Assembly: GCA_021817255.1 (NCBI GenBank) | Contig: JAKAVO010000002.1 | Location: 1 to 64,000 of the forward strand | Source of the DNA: Thermoplasmata archaeon | GTDB taxonomy: Archaea; Thermoplasmatota; Thermoplasmata; Thermoplasmatales; Thermoplasmataceae | DNA length: 64,000 nucleotides | Direction: 5' to 3' | Part shown: piece by piece, positions 52,096 to 60,453 of the stretch | Position numbering within the stretch: the stretch's first letter is position 1 | How the letters are laid out: each line of letters begins with the position of its first letter | Program-made: the position numbers and the translations under genes | The notes under the pieces: model-generated | Database searches by the model: none | Seen by the model: only the letters and a program-made list of their open reading frames with translations | Told to the model about the DNA's origin: nothing

Positions 52096-52694
52096 AATTA
52101 TCCAAAAAAGATTTGGAGATTAAATTATCCGGGCTTGAACCTTTTAACAATCCAAAGAATTCACTGGAACAATATCCCACAGATTCGGTTCTGGCTTCAG
52201 AGGTTTTGAGCCTTGCGTTCATGAATGGAGATATTAAGGGCAAGACTATTCTTGATGCGGGAAGCGGCAATGGGGCCTTTGCATATGGATCACTTTATTT
52301 TGGGGCAAAATTTGTTACGGCCCTTGAGGTGGATAAGGATCAGGAGGATGCCCTGAAAAAAAATCTCGGCATTTTTAAGAATTGTGAGATCGTGATAGGA
52401 AATATTAACAATTTTTCCGGCCACTGGGACACTGTATTGTGCAATTCGCCCTTTGGCTCAGTCATCAGGGATTCTGACCTTCCATTCCTGGAAAATATTT
52501 TCAACCTTGGAGATTATATCTATTTGATACACAACTGGAAGGCAAAGGATTTTGTCCTGGATTTTGCAAGAAATAGATCAACCGTTCTGGATTATACAAA
52601 AAAGAGGTTGTCCATTCCCAATATGTACAGCCACCACGAAAAGGACTGGGCCTTCATAGATGTCCTGTTTTTATATGCTAAAAACACGAAATGA
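52092..52694 (+). CDS. METTL5-like RNA/DNA adenine methylase (COG2263 type)
   Basis: This 200-residue protein has QYPTDSVLASEVLSLAF, the typical opening of this family (motif X), the SAM motif I ILDAGSGNGAFAYGS, and the catalytic motif IV as NSPFG in place of the usual NPPFG. A later part, YSHHEKDWAFIDVLFLYA, resembles the family end. Relatives methylate adenine N6 in rRNA. The Pro to Ser change in motif IV is noted; whether it lowers activity is unknown. Start is GTG at 52092, overlapping the previous gene. Confidence 0.8.
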   Translation: MKLSKKDLEIKLSGLEPFNNPKNSLEQYPTDSVLASEVLSLAFMNGDIKGKTILDAGSGNGAFAYGSLYFGAKFVTALEVDKDQEDALKKNLGIFKNCEIVIGNINNFSGHWDTVLCNSPFGSVIRDSDLPFLENIFNLGDYIYLIHNWKAKDFVLDFARNRSTVLDYTKKRLSIPNMYSHHEKDWAFIDVLFLYAKNTK

Positions 52695-52826
52695 TTATTC
52701 CTTTTTCAATTTTTTATAGTCGTTAAATGTTTTCCCTTTGCCGGACATGTATTTTTTAGTTACATCCACCCAGACATAGAAACATCCATCGAATATGCCT
52801 TCCTCTTCGTCTTTTATCTCGCTCAT
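52695..52826 (-). CDS. Hidden 43-residue ORF after the dienelactone hydrolase gene
   Basis: This 43-residue ORF is below the ORF-track cut-off. Its ATG overlaps the stop codon of the dienelactone hydrolase gene (ATGA), and its stop directly abuts the stop of the convergent methylase gene, so it fills the space exactly. The protein starts MSEIKDEEEGIFDG, has aromatic residues in the middle (FYVWVDV) and a lysine-rich end. Upstream AGGAGGAACCTGCA is a possible ribosome site. I do not recognise it. Confidence 0.5.
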   Translation of the reverse strand: MSEIKDEEEGIFDGCFYVWVDVTKKYMSGKGKTFNDYKKLKKE

Positions 52827-53614
52827 TGCAGGTTCCTCCTATAAAAGTATTTTACTCTTTCCCATGCGTCTTCAGAGGCTTCTTTGTTATAGCTCATCCC
52901 CGTATCGTTGAAAAATGCGTGGTAAGTCCCTGGATAGAGTTTCATCTCAAAGTTAGTCTTGTATTTTATTACTTTTTCCATTACCTGTGGAAGTGTTGCG
53001 TTAATCCCACTGTCTTCACCTGCATATAATCCAAAGATTGCACCCTTTATGTGTTCTATATCATCAAGGTTCCTTGGGCTTGCCCCGTAAAATACCACGG
53101 AGGCATCATAATGCTTTTTAACTGAGCTTTGAAACGCAAGCCCTCCTCCCATGCAGAATCCAACTACTCCTTTCTTCCTCACATCATTCATTTCCTGATC
53201 ATAAAGAAATGCAAGATCAGATAGCATTCTTTTCTCCATTTCTTCCCTCTTTTCGGAAACAAATTCAAAAATCTGCTTCCCAACAGGAGTCAGTTTCCCC
53301 ATAACCTGTGCTATGGCTTTTGGATCTCTCCTTTTTTCCGGAGGCAGCGACCACATTGGCCTCATTGCATCCATTATATTTTCCTCAGTGAAAACAGGCT
53401 TATCTTCTGCACGCGAATAGAGGTCCGGGGCTATTACATCATAACCCTCCCTGGCCAGTCTCCTGCTAAAAGATTTTATGAAAGCAGTAAGTCCCCATAT
53501 TTCCGAAATCACCAATATTTTACCTTTGCTTTTTTCAGATTTTACTTCAAAATAATCCAGCTTCTTTCCATTTTCTATACCAAATTTTTTCATAGATTCT
53601 GTTAATTCAGCCAT
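52823..53614 (-). CDS. Dienelactone hydrolase-family alpha/beta hydrolase
   Basis: This 263-residue protein is an alpha/beta hydrolase of the dienelactone hydrolase family with a Cys nucleophile (GFCMGGG, Cys154), an acidic residue in YAGEDSGIN and His in YPGTYHAFFND. The family hydrolyses lactones or esters. The insert between about residues 85 and 130 is longer than in the bacterial enzyme. A TATA stretch (TTTTTTATACCCC) about 25 bases before the ATG suggests a leaderless message. Confidence 0.87.
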   Translation of the reverse strand: MAELTESMKKFGIENGKKLDYFEVKSEKSKGKILVISEIWGLTAFIKSFSRRLAREGYDVIAPDLYSRAEDKPVFTEENIMDAMRPMWSLPPEKRRDPKAIAQVMGKLTPVGKQIFEFVSEKREEMEKRMLSDLAFLYDQEMNDVRKKGVVGFCMGGGLAFQSSVKKHYDASVVFYGASPRNLDDIEHIKGAIFGLYAGEDSGINATLPQVMEKVIKYKTNFEMKLYPGTYHAFFNDTGMSYNKEASEDAWERVKYFYRRNLQ

Positions 53615-53658
53615 GCATCTTTAAAGAAAAAGGGGTATAAAAAAATATGTTTATTGTT

Positions 53659-54576
53659 CTAGTGGCTTAAGAGGTATACTATTGCTGCCTTAGCGCTGTG
53701 GAGCCTGTTTTCAGCTTCCTGGAAAATAACGCTGTTTATGCTCTCACAAACTTCTTCAGTTACCTCAAGCCCTTTATGGGCTGGCAGGCAGTGCATAAAT
53801 ATATAATCCTTCTTTGCGTTTTTTACAAGTTGGGAGTTGACCTGGAATGGTTTCAGGTCTCTCTCTTTCTCTTCTCTCTGTTTTTCTTCTCCCATTGATA
53901 CCCATACATCTGTGTAGATTATGTCTGCGGATTCAACTGCCTCAGCCGGATTGTCAGTTAAGGCAACTTTGCTGCCTGTCTGTTTAGCAATTTTTCTGGC
54001 TTCATCTATGAATGACTGGTCAGGTGCGTGCTTTTTTGGTGTGCCGATTGATATGTCCATTCCGGTCATTGCACAGGTGAGAACCAGAGAATTCACCATA
54101 TTGTTTCCGTCTCCAACATAGGAAAACTTTTTCCCCTGGAAACTTCCAATTTTTTCTGCTATTGTCATAAAGTCGGCAATCATTTGCAATGGGTGCTCCT
54201 TGTCATCCAGTGCATTAATTACTGGAACCGATGAAAACTTTGCAAGTTTGACCACATTTGCATGATCGAATGCCCTGTATGTTATAATATCAAGCATTCC
54301 CGAAAGCACTCTTGAAGTATCCTCGACTGTCTCTCCCCTGCCCATCTGCATATCAGACGGATTCAGGTAAAGCGCGTTTCCGCCAAGCTGGTACATGGCT
54401 GTTTCCAGGGAGACTCTTGTTCTTGTGCTCGATTTCTCGAAAATCATCCCCATTGATCTGCCTTCGACAACTGGGTTTGTCTGGTACCTGGATCTCTTCA
54501 GTTTCAGCCCAAGATTCACGATTTCGTTAAAATCATCCCTGATATCCAGAATGGATACCAAATCTCTTTTAATCAT
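53659..54576 (-). CDS. argF: Ornithine carbamoyltransferase
   Basis: This 305-residue protein is OTC. It has the carbamoyl phosphate motif SSTRTRVS, HPLQMIADFMT, and the ornithine-side HCLPA (FMHCLPAHKG). It makes citrulline from ornithine and carbamoyl phosphate. The track GTG at 54585 overlaps the sucD stop, but GGAGTGA lies five bases before the ATG at 54576, so that ATG is preferred. The gene is placed after sucCD on one transcript, and arginine supply could feed the PdaD step elsewhere in the window. Confidence 0.93.
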   Translation of the reverse strand: MIKRDLVSILDIRDDFNEIVNLGLKLKRSRYQTNPVVEGRSMGMIFEKSSTRTRVSLETAMYQLGGNALYLNPSDMQMGRGETVEDTSRVLSGMLDIITYRAFDHANVVKLAKFSSVPVINALDDKEHPLQMIADFMTIAEKIGSFQGKKFSYVGDGNNMVNSLVLTCAMTGMDISIGTPKKHAPDQSFIDEARKIAKQTGSKVALTDNPAEAVESADIIYTDVWVSMGEEKQREEKERDLKPFQVNSQLVKNAKKDYIFMHCLPAHKGLEVTEEVCESINSVIFQEAENRLHSAKAAIVYLLSH

Positions 54577-54581
54577 TGATT

Positions 54582-55439
54582 TCACTCCAGTAAAGATGGC
54601 ACATCTGTGGGGTACTCTGCTACCTTCACACCTGCTTCGTTAAATGCCTTTATCTTGGATTCAGCCGTTCCCACACCCTTTTCAATAATTGCACCGGCAT
54701 GGCCCATCCTCTTTCCTGGCGGGGCGCTTCTACCTGTGATATATGCAACTACCTTCTTTGTGACATGTTTCTTGATATATTGTGCTGCAAGTTCTTCATT
54801 GCTTCCCCCTATCTCTCCTACAAGAACAATCTTTTCTGTATCCGGGTCCTTCTCATATTGTTTCAGGATGTCTATGTAATTCAGCCCAACAACAGGATCG
54901 CCGCCAAGACCTATGACTGTGCTTTCTCCCATGCCGCTCTTTGTGACTGCATCAACAATTTCGTATGTGAGCGTTCCACTTCTTGATGCAATGCCGACAT
55001 CGCCTTTCTTGAATATTTTGTTTGGCATTATACCTATTTTGCATTTGCCTACTGCGGTGATACCAGGGCCGTTAGGACCAATGACAACTGCGCCTTTTCT
55101 CCTGGCGTTGTGGACTATTGCCATTGAATCATGGAATGGGACATGCTCTGTCAATATGTATATGAAATTGATCCCTGAATCTATTGCCTCGAATGCAGCA
55201 TCCTTTACGAAAGGTGCGGGTACGCTTATCATTGTGGCATCCGGCTTGAAACTCATTGCATCTCTAACTGATCCCACGATTGGAACCTTATCCATAAATT
55301 TTGTTCCTGCCTTTCCGGGTGATACTCCTGCTACAACCTTTGTCCCAAATGCAAGCATTTCTCCGGCGTGGAAAGCTCCCTGATGGCCTGTTATTCCCTG
55401 CACAACTACTTTTGTATTTTCATCCACATAAGCACTCAT
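54582..55439 (-). CDS. sucD: Succinyl-CoA synthetase alpha subunit
   Basis: This 285-residue protein has the CoA-binding Rossmann start (VVVQGITGHQGAFHAGEM), GVSPGKAGT, and the phosphorylated His in PPGKRMGHAGAII. With SucC it interconverts succinyl-CoA and succinate with nucleotide triphosphate formation in the citric acid cycle. It begins one base after sucC and is followed by the OTC gene with overlapping stop and ribosome site. Confidence 0.96.
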   Translation of the reverse strand: MSAYVDENTKVVVQGITGHQGAFHAGEMLAFGTKVVAGVSPGKAGTKFMDKVPIVGSVRDAMSFKPDATMISVPAPFVKDAAFEAIDSGINFIYILTEHVPFHDSMAIVHNARRKGAVVIGPNGPGITAVGKCKIGIMPNKIFKKGDVGIASRSGTLTYEIVDAVTKSGMGESTVIGLGGDPVVGLNYIDILKQYEKDPDTEKIVLVGEIGGSNEELAAQYIKKHVTKKVVAYITGRSAPPGKRMGHAGAIIEKGVGTAESKIKAFNEAGVKVAEYPTDVPSLLE

Positions 55440-55440
55440 T

Positions 55441-56547
55441 TTAATTACCTCCTGCTAATTTTACTACTCTTTCAATAGCTTCCATCATTGTTGGATATGA
55501 ATCAATGTTGCTGTCCTTCAATATTTTCCTGCCTTCATCTTCCCTTACGCCGCTTAACCTCACAACAATAGGTTCGGTGATTGAAAGCTTGTTTTTAGCC
55601 ATTACAATTCCGTTTGCAACTGTATCGCATTTGGTTACCCCGCCAAAAATGTTGACGAGAATTGCCTTTGGTTTTGCTTTCAGCACAAGATCGAATGCAT
55701 TTGCAACAATGTCAGAATTGTCCGTTCCTCCAAGGTCCAGGAAATTCCTTGGCTTCCCCTTGTGGAGTGTCAATGCATCAAGAGTTGCCATTGTAAGCCC
55801 TGCACCATTTGCTATAACACCAATGTTTCCATCCAGTTCAATAAAAGCATATCCCTTCTGGGATGCTTCAAGTTCCAGTGGAGTTTTCTCTGGATCCAGG
55901 ACTTCAAACTCTTTATGCCTGTAAACAGAATCACTGTCAACAATAATCTTGGAATCTGCTGCTATCAGTTTGCCTTCCTCTGTAATAACAAGGGGGTTGA
56001 TCTCAACAAGTTCACAGTCTTCCTCATCCCATACCCTGTATAGAATTTTTAAGATTGACATGAATTGTTTTGCTATTTCAGGTTCAAGCTTCATGAAAGC
56101 GACTGCTTCCCTGCCCACAAAGTCTGAGTAGCCAAGTATTGGATCTATGTGCCTTGTATAAAGCTCGTTGTGCGGGATTGATTCTATTTCAACTCCACCC
56201 TGTGTTGTAGCTATTAAAATAGGTTCCTTTACTGTCCTGTCAAGAGCTATGCTCACATACATTTCCTTCTTTATGTGAATCATCTCTTCAACGAGCACTT
56301 TAGTAACTTTAAGGCCCCTGATTTTAGCCCCAAGCAATTCCCTGACTCCATCATCAAGCTCTTTCTGGGACCTGGCAAATTTTATACCGCCTGATTTGCC
56401 TCTTCCTCCCAACAGAATTTGAGATTTGACTACTACCGGCTTTTCAAAGGGTTTAATATCCGATTCTTTTTCTACAAGATAGCTTTCTGGTACTGAAATC
56501 CCGTATTTTCTAAAAATCTGTTTCCCCATATATTCATAAAGGTTCAT
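55441..56547 (-). CDS. sucC: Succinyl-CoA synthetase beta subunit
   Basis: This 368-residue protein has the ATP-grasp N-terminal domain (YEYMGKQIFRKYGI, then PVVVKSQILLGGRGKSGG) and the C-terminal CoA-ligase domain with LDLGGTDNSD and NIFGGVTKCD. It is the nucleotide-binding half of succinyl-CoA synthetase. The length is near the usual 370-390. It is the first gene of the sucC-sucD-argF string. Confidence 0.96.
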   Translation of the reverse strand: MNLYEYMGKQIFRKYGISVPESYLVEKESDIKPFEKPVVVKSQILLGGRGKSGGIKFARSQKELDDGVRELLGAKIRGLKVTKVLVEEMIHIKKEMYVSIALDRTVKEPILIATTQGGVEIESIPHNELYTRHIDPILGYSDFVGREAVAFMKLEPEIAKQFMSILKILYRVWDEEDCELVEINPLVITEEGKLIAADSKIIVDSDSVYRHKEFEVLDPEKTPLELEASQKGYAFIELDGNIGVIANGAGLTMATLDALTLHKGKPRNFLDLGGTDNSDIVANAFDLVLKAKPKAILVNIFGGVTKCDTVANGIVMAKNKLSITEPIVVRLSGVREDEGRKILKDSNIDSYPTMMEAIERVVKLAGGN

Positions 56548-56618
56548 CTTTTACCAGAGGGGAATTACATAAAAGGATAAATAATATTTTACGGTATAAT
56601 AGCTTTTTAAGATATTTT

Positions 56619-58259
56619 TCAGTATGGTGGCATTCCGCCCATACCGCCCATTCCACCCATGCCCTGGCCTCCGCCGGGGGAAGGTGCACTCTTCTTGCTT
56701 GCAATGACATCGTCTATCCTGAGTATCATTGTAGCAACCTCGACTGCGCTTTCAAGGGCATGCCTCTTTACCTTCAGAGGATCGAAAACACCAATTGCAA
56801 ACATATCGGAAACTTTGTTCTCTGTGAAATTTATTCCAACGTTTACTTTTTTCGCTTCGTGGTCTGCCTTGAGTTGTATGAGTGTGTTGATTGGGTCCAT
56901 TCCAGCATTTTCTGCAAGTGTTCTTGGGATAACTTCAAGAGCCTTTGCAAATGCATCTATTGCAAGTTGCTCCCTTCCACCAACGCTTGCTGCATATGAC
57001 CTTATTCTCAGGGAAAGTTCGGACTCAACAGCTCCGCCGCCTGGAAGTATTTTGCCATCTTCCTTTGTCAGTGCAACGACTCTGATTGCATCGTTTAATG
57101 CTCTTTCAATTTCTGAAACAACATGTTCTGTTCCACCCCTTATGAGAATGCTGACAGCCTTGGGGTTGCTGCATCCTGTAACGAATGTCATCCTGTCGTC
57201 CCCAATTTTCTTCTCTTCTACTTTCTGTGCAAAGCCAAGTGAAGATGCTGCAAGATCATCCAGGTTTGTTACCATTTTTGCGCCTGTTGCTTTAGCGAGC
57301 TTTTCCATATCGCTCTTCTTGACTCTCCTTACTGCGTAAATACCCTCTTTTGCCAGGTAGTGCTGTGCGATATCATCTATGCCTTTCTGGCAGAGAACAA
57401 CGTTTGCACCACTCTTCTTAACCTTGGAAACCATCAATTTGAATGAGTCCACTTCCTGGTCAAGGAAATCCTGTATTTTTGAAGGGTCAGAAATTTGGAC
57501 TTTTGCTTCGATTTCGGTTTTCTTGATTTCCAGTGCTGAATCTATAAGGGCAATTTTTGCATCCTTTACAACAGATGGCATCTTGGAATGTACCTTTTCT
57601 TTATCGATCACAAGCCCCATTATGAGTTCTGTGTCATTTACGTTTCCGCCGCTTTTCTTGTCGATCTTTATGCTTGACGGCTCAACTGTGAATTTTTTAT
57701 TCTTTTCTTCTGCAACTGCATTGACTGCCTTTACAATTAATTTATACAATAGATCCCCGCCAAGTCCTATATTCTTGCCAGAAAGTGCAGTTTTTGCAAC
57801 CTGTTCCAGGGAGTTGTCATCTTTCACTTCTTTAGCAATATTGTCAAGTTCCTTCTTGGCCTGGTTTACTGCAAGCCTGTACCCGTTTGCAATTACTGTT
57901 GGGTGGACACCCTGTTCCAGAAGCTCTTCTGCCTGCTTAAGGAATTCTCCAGCAAGAACAACTGAGGTTGTGGTTCCGTCCCCGACTGCAGTATCCTGGG
58001 ATTTTGCCACTTCAACAATCATTTTGGCTGTAGGATGGTCTACGTCCATTTCTTTCAGTATTGTTGCGCCATCGTTGGAAATAATAATATCTCCGATAGA
58101 GTCGACGAGCATTTTGTCCATTCCCTTTGGCCCGAGAGTTGTCCTGACTGCCTCGGCAATTGCCTTGGCGGCATCTATATTGTTCTTCTGGGCATTCTTT
58201 CCCTGATCCCTGCTTGTACCTTCTTTTAGTATAAATATTGGCATCTGTCCGTTTAACAT
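56619..58259 (-). CDS. Thermosome subunit (group II chaperonin)
   Basis: This 546-residue protein is a thermosome subunit. It has RTTLGPKGMDKMLVDSIGD and the ATPase loop GDGTTTSVVLAGE in the equatorial domain, GGG-containing PGGGAVE near the end, and the glycine/methionine tail GGGQGMGGMGGMGGMPPY. It folds proteins in a double ring in the cytosol. The start at 58259 is fixed by GGAGG seven bases upstream. Whether it is alpha or beta cannot be told from one subunit. Confidence 0.95.
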   Translation of the reverse strand: MLNGQMPIFILKEGTSRDQGKNAQKNNIDAAKAIAEAVRTTLGPKGMDKMLVDSIGDIIISNDGATILKEMDVDHPTAKMIVEVAKSQDTAVGDGTTTSVVLAGEFLKQAEELLEQGVHPTVIANGYRLAVNQAKKELDNIAKEVKDDNSLEQVAKTALSGKNIGLGGDLLYKLIVKAVNAVAEEKNKKFTVEPSSIKIDKKSGGNVNDTELIMGLVIDKEKVHSKMPSVVKDAKIALIDSALEIKKTEIEAKVQISDPSKIQDFLDQEVDSFKLMVSKVKKSGANVVLCQKGIDDIAQHYLAKEGIYAVRRVKKSDMEKLAKATGAKMVTNLDDLAASSLGFAQKVEEKKIGDDRMTFVTGCSNPKAVSILIRGGTEHVVSEIERALNDAIRVVALTKEDGKILPGGGAVESELSLRIRSYAASVGGREQLAIDAFAKALEVIPRTLAENAGMDPINTLIQLKADHEAKKVNVGINFTENKVSDMFAIGVFDPLKVKRHALESAVEVATMILRIDDVIASKKSAPSPGGGQGMGGMGGMGGMPPY

Positions 58260-58266
58260 CTTTTTT

Positions 58267-58308
58267 CCTCCTTATTTTCACTTGGTAAATTTGTTCTTCA
58301 ATATAAAT
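58267..58308 (-). promoter_or_regulatory. Thermosome promoter and ribosome site
   Basis: On the minus strand a TATA box ATTTATAT (58301-58308) lies about 45 bases before the thermosome ATG, and GGAGG (58267-58271) lies seven bases before it. The transcript should start near 58276-58278, leaving a short leader of about 18 bases with a strong ribosome site, unlike the leaderless genes nearby. No heat-shock operator is obvious. Confidence 0.5.
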
Positions 58309-58460
58309 TTTATGCATATTTCTGGGATAAAGGTTGATCGGTTAAGGCATTCATTAATGTATCAACAGCAATGTTTTTCACACTGAATCCATCATATTTA
58401 ATTGCATGTATTAGTGTGCGGATCAAATGAAGATCTTGACCCCTATCCTGATGATAACGA

Positions 58461-59957
58461 TTATAATTTCTTGATTTTCTCTTCTTTTCTATACTCCTGG
58501 AAAAATCTTCCCAGTGGGTAATTTCCATAATCAACAAATTTGAACAGAGGCCTGAAATCCGGTTCCTTGTCCACAAATGCATCAACCATTTTCATTGCGA
58601 CTTCTCTCAGGTCCGGGTGAGACTGCGGAGTCGACCTTAACTCACTGAAATATACTAATTCCCTCAGGTTTGTGTTGACAAGAATTTCATAGTTAGTGCA
58701 ATATGGCAATACATACTGGGCCACTTTTTCTCCATTTTCCATGTTTATCCTGTTGTAAAGACCTTCAACTCTCTCCAATAACTTGTTCATTTCAGAGGAA
58801 AGCTGCGGATTGCTGCCGATGAAATTTGGCATAAAATATCCATGCCCGGTGTTAAGGGGATTTCTGATAATTCCCATATACCTATGCCGCTGAAACTCCC
58901 TGAACGCACCATAATTCATCATAATCCTGTATTTAAGGTTGACAAATTCGAATTCCCTTGGCAATTTGTCCCTTCTGCTTTTTCTCATTTTTGAGATTTT
59001 CTCAATCACTTCACTCTTTCCGAGCTCTCCGTAATGTGGATTTGAGAAACTCAAAATGTCTTTAACGGAAGCAGTCTGGCTCCTGGAATAATCCATTAGG
59101 GATACTTCAATTGGTGTTGCCTTTACTCCTTTGGATGCATGGCTCTTATCATTATTGCTAACATGAACCCTGTTTTCTTCCTTGTTTTTCATATATCTGC
59201 TATCCCTGGCTGATTTTACAAGGTTTTCGAATTCATTGAAAAGTTCCTCATAAATAAGATTTGAAACTTCCTTTGCTTCCGGTATCTCACTGGCATCTAA
59301 TTTCTGGATGAGATGAATGAATGCCCTTATGTTCCCTGAAATGCCCATATTCGTCAGGGTGCTTGATGGCAGTATGGATCTGATTTCGTCAAATGTGCGT
59401 GATCTGAGGGCTGTTTCGTAAGCCTTCTTTGCTGTCTCTTCGCCTTTAGTGTCAAAACTGGAAAGTGGATATGCGTTTTCTATGTTTTTCCTTATTGAAG
59501 GTATTGATGATGAGTAAAATTCAAACATGGAGTTCATTAGTGAATCATAATCCTCCCTGAAGTTTTCGGAAATTCCTGTGCTTCCAAAATCCAGATACAG
59601 GTATTTTCCACCGGCCTTTTTGTCATAACTCACATATCTCGACGATTTCTCCAGGAATGACAGCCCGACCCTGCACTCCTCAATAAGTTTTGTAACGACG
59701 TTTGAAATTCCCTGTATGCCAATCTGGACGGACACCAGTTCGGCAACGGATTCATCTCCGTACTCTAAAAATACCCTCTCATAGAATTTCTTTCCCCTGT
59801 CAGGGTTATCCTGGAATTCCTTCCTGTAAAGTTCGCGGATGTCCAGTGTTGAAGTCCTGCTGTATCTGGAAAGCAGTGCTCCCCGATCTATCTGGCTCTG
59901 CATCTTCAGGATGAAAACTTTCCTGTCACTGTTTGAAAAAGGGATATCTGATGCCAT
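58461..59957 (-). CDS. Double-domain ThyX-like protein
   Basis: This 498-residue protein contains two ThyX-like halves. The first has CRVGLSFLEKSSRYVSY, close to the flavin-dependent thymidylate synthase signature RHRxxSxNExSxRY but with Cys-Arg in place of Arg-His-Arg. The second has FREFQRHRYMGIIRNP and the typical helix NTNLRELVYFSELRSTPQSHPDLRE. Normal ThyX proteins are about 220-250 residues and work as tetramers, so this is a tandem fusion. It may be the thymidylate synthase or a related enzyme. The ATG at 59957 is chosen; it lies four bases after the DUF35 gene and is co-transcribed with the thiolase pair. Confidence 0.72.
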   Translation of the reverse strand: MASDIPFSNSDRKVFILKMQSQIDRGALLSRYSRTSTLDIRELYRKEFQDNPDRGKKFYERVFLEYGDESVAELVSVQIGIQGISNVVTKLIEECRVGLSFLEKSSRYVSYDKKAGGKYLYLDFGSTGISENFREDYDSLMNSMFEFYSSSIPSIRKNIENAYPLSSFDTKGEETAKKAYETALRSRTFDEIRSILPSSTLTNMGISGNIRAFIHLIQKLDASEIPEAKEVSNLIYEELFNEFENLVKSARDSRYMKNKEENRVHVSNNDKSHASKGVKATPIEVSLMDYSRSQTASVKDILSFSNPHYGELGKSEVIEKISKMRKSRRDKLPREFEFVNLKYRIMMNYGAFREFQRHRYMGIIRNPLNTGHGYFMPNFIGSNPQLSSEMNKLLERVEGLYNRINMENGEKVAQYVLPYCTNYEILVNTNLRELVYFSELRSTPQSHPDLREVAMKMVDAFVDKEPDFRPLFKFVDYGNYPLGRFFQEYRKEEKIKKL

Positions 59958-59961
59958 TTTT

Positions 59962-60453
59962 TTATTCCTTCTGTGGAACGAAATAGACATCTGTCGGGCT
60001 AAAAGTGAGATTCCTTTTAAATCTCGCTCTTACCTTCATTCCTATTTTCAGGTCTTCCAGCGATGCACCTATTAGCCTTGCCATGAACAGGGAATCAACT
60101 CCTTCAAACTCTACCATTATAAGATTGAATGGAGTTTCAGGAAGAAACTTTTCACTCCCAAAATAGCAGGTTGTAAATGTGTGGATTCTGCCCTCGTTTG
60201 GCAATTGATGCCATTCTGTCTCTGCACCGCAGATCATGCAGTGGCCCCTTGGTGTTGCATATACATATCCACAACTTTTGCACTTGCTCCCCATCAGTTT
60301 CTTCTTGCCCAGAGCCCTGAAGAACTCGGAATCCTGCGCGTAACTGTGTATATAATCTATTTCGTAACTTGACTTTACGATCAGGGGATCTGTGTTGTAG
60401 ACTTCTGTGCCGTTCTGGGTTTCTGGCATTTTTGCATCATAATCAATCGTCAT
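59962..60453 (-). CDS. DUF35 zinc-ribbon/OB-fold protein, partner of thiolase
   Basis: This 163-residue protein has a rubredoxin-like zinc ribbon (CKSCGYVYATPRGHCMICG) followed by an OB-fold (GRIHTFTTCYFG...FNLIMVEFEGV). This is the DUF35 layout of proteins that bind thiolase-type enzymes and shuttle or hold acyl-CoA. In archaea they bridge thiolase and HMG-CoA synthase, and in actinobacteria they pair with aldolases. It overlaps the thiolase gene by four bases (ATGA), so the two likely form a complex. Confidence 0.88.
   Translation of the reverse strand: MTIDYDAKMPETQNGTEVYNTDPLIVKSSYEIDYIHSYAQDSEFFRALGKKKLMGSKCKSCGYVYATPRGHCMICGAETEWHQLPNEGRIHTFTTCYFGSEKFLPETPFNLIMVEFEGVDSLFMARLIGASLEDLKIGMKVRARFKRNLTFSPTDVYFVPQKE

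Noticed and set aside
57379-58206. 275-residue plus-strand ORF
   Set aside because: Antisense shadow of the thermosome gene.
58310-58585. 91-residue minus-strand ORF
   Set aside because: It overlaps the end of the ThyX-like gene in another frame and continues into the thermosome promoter; no family features.
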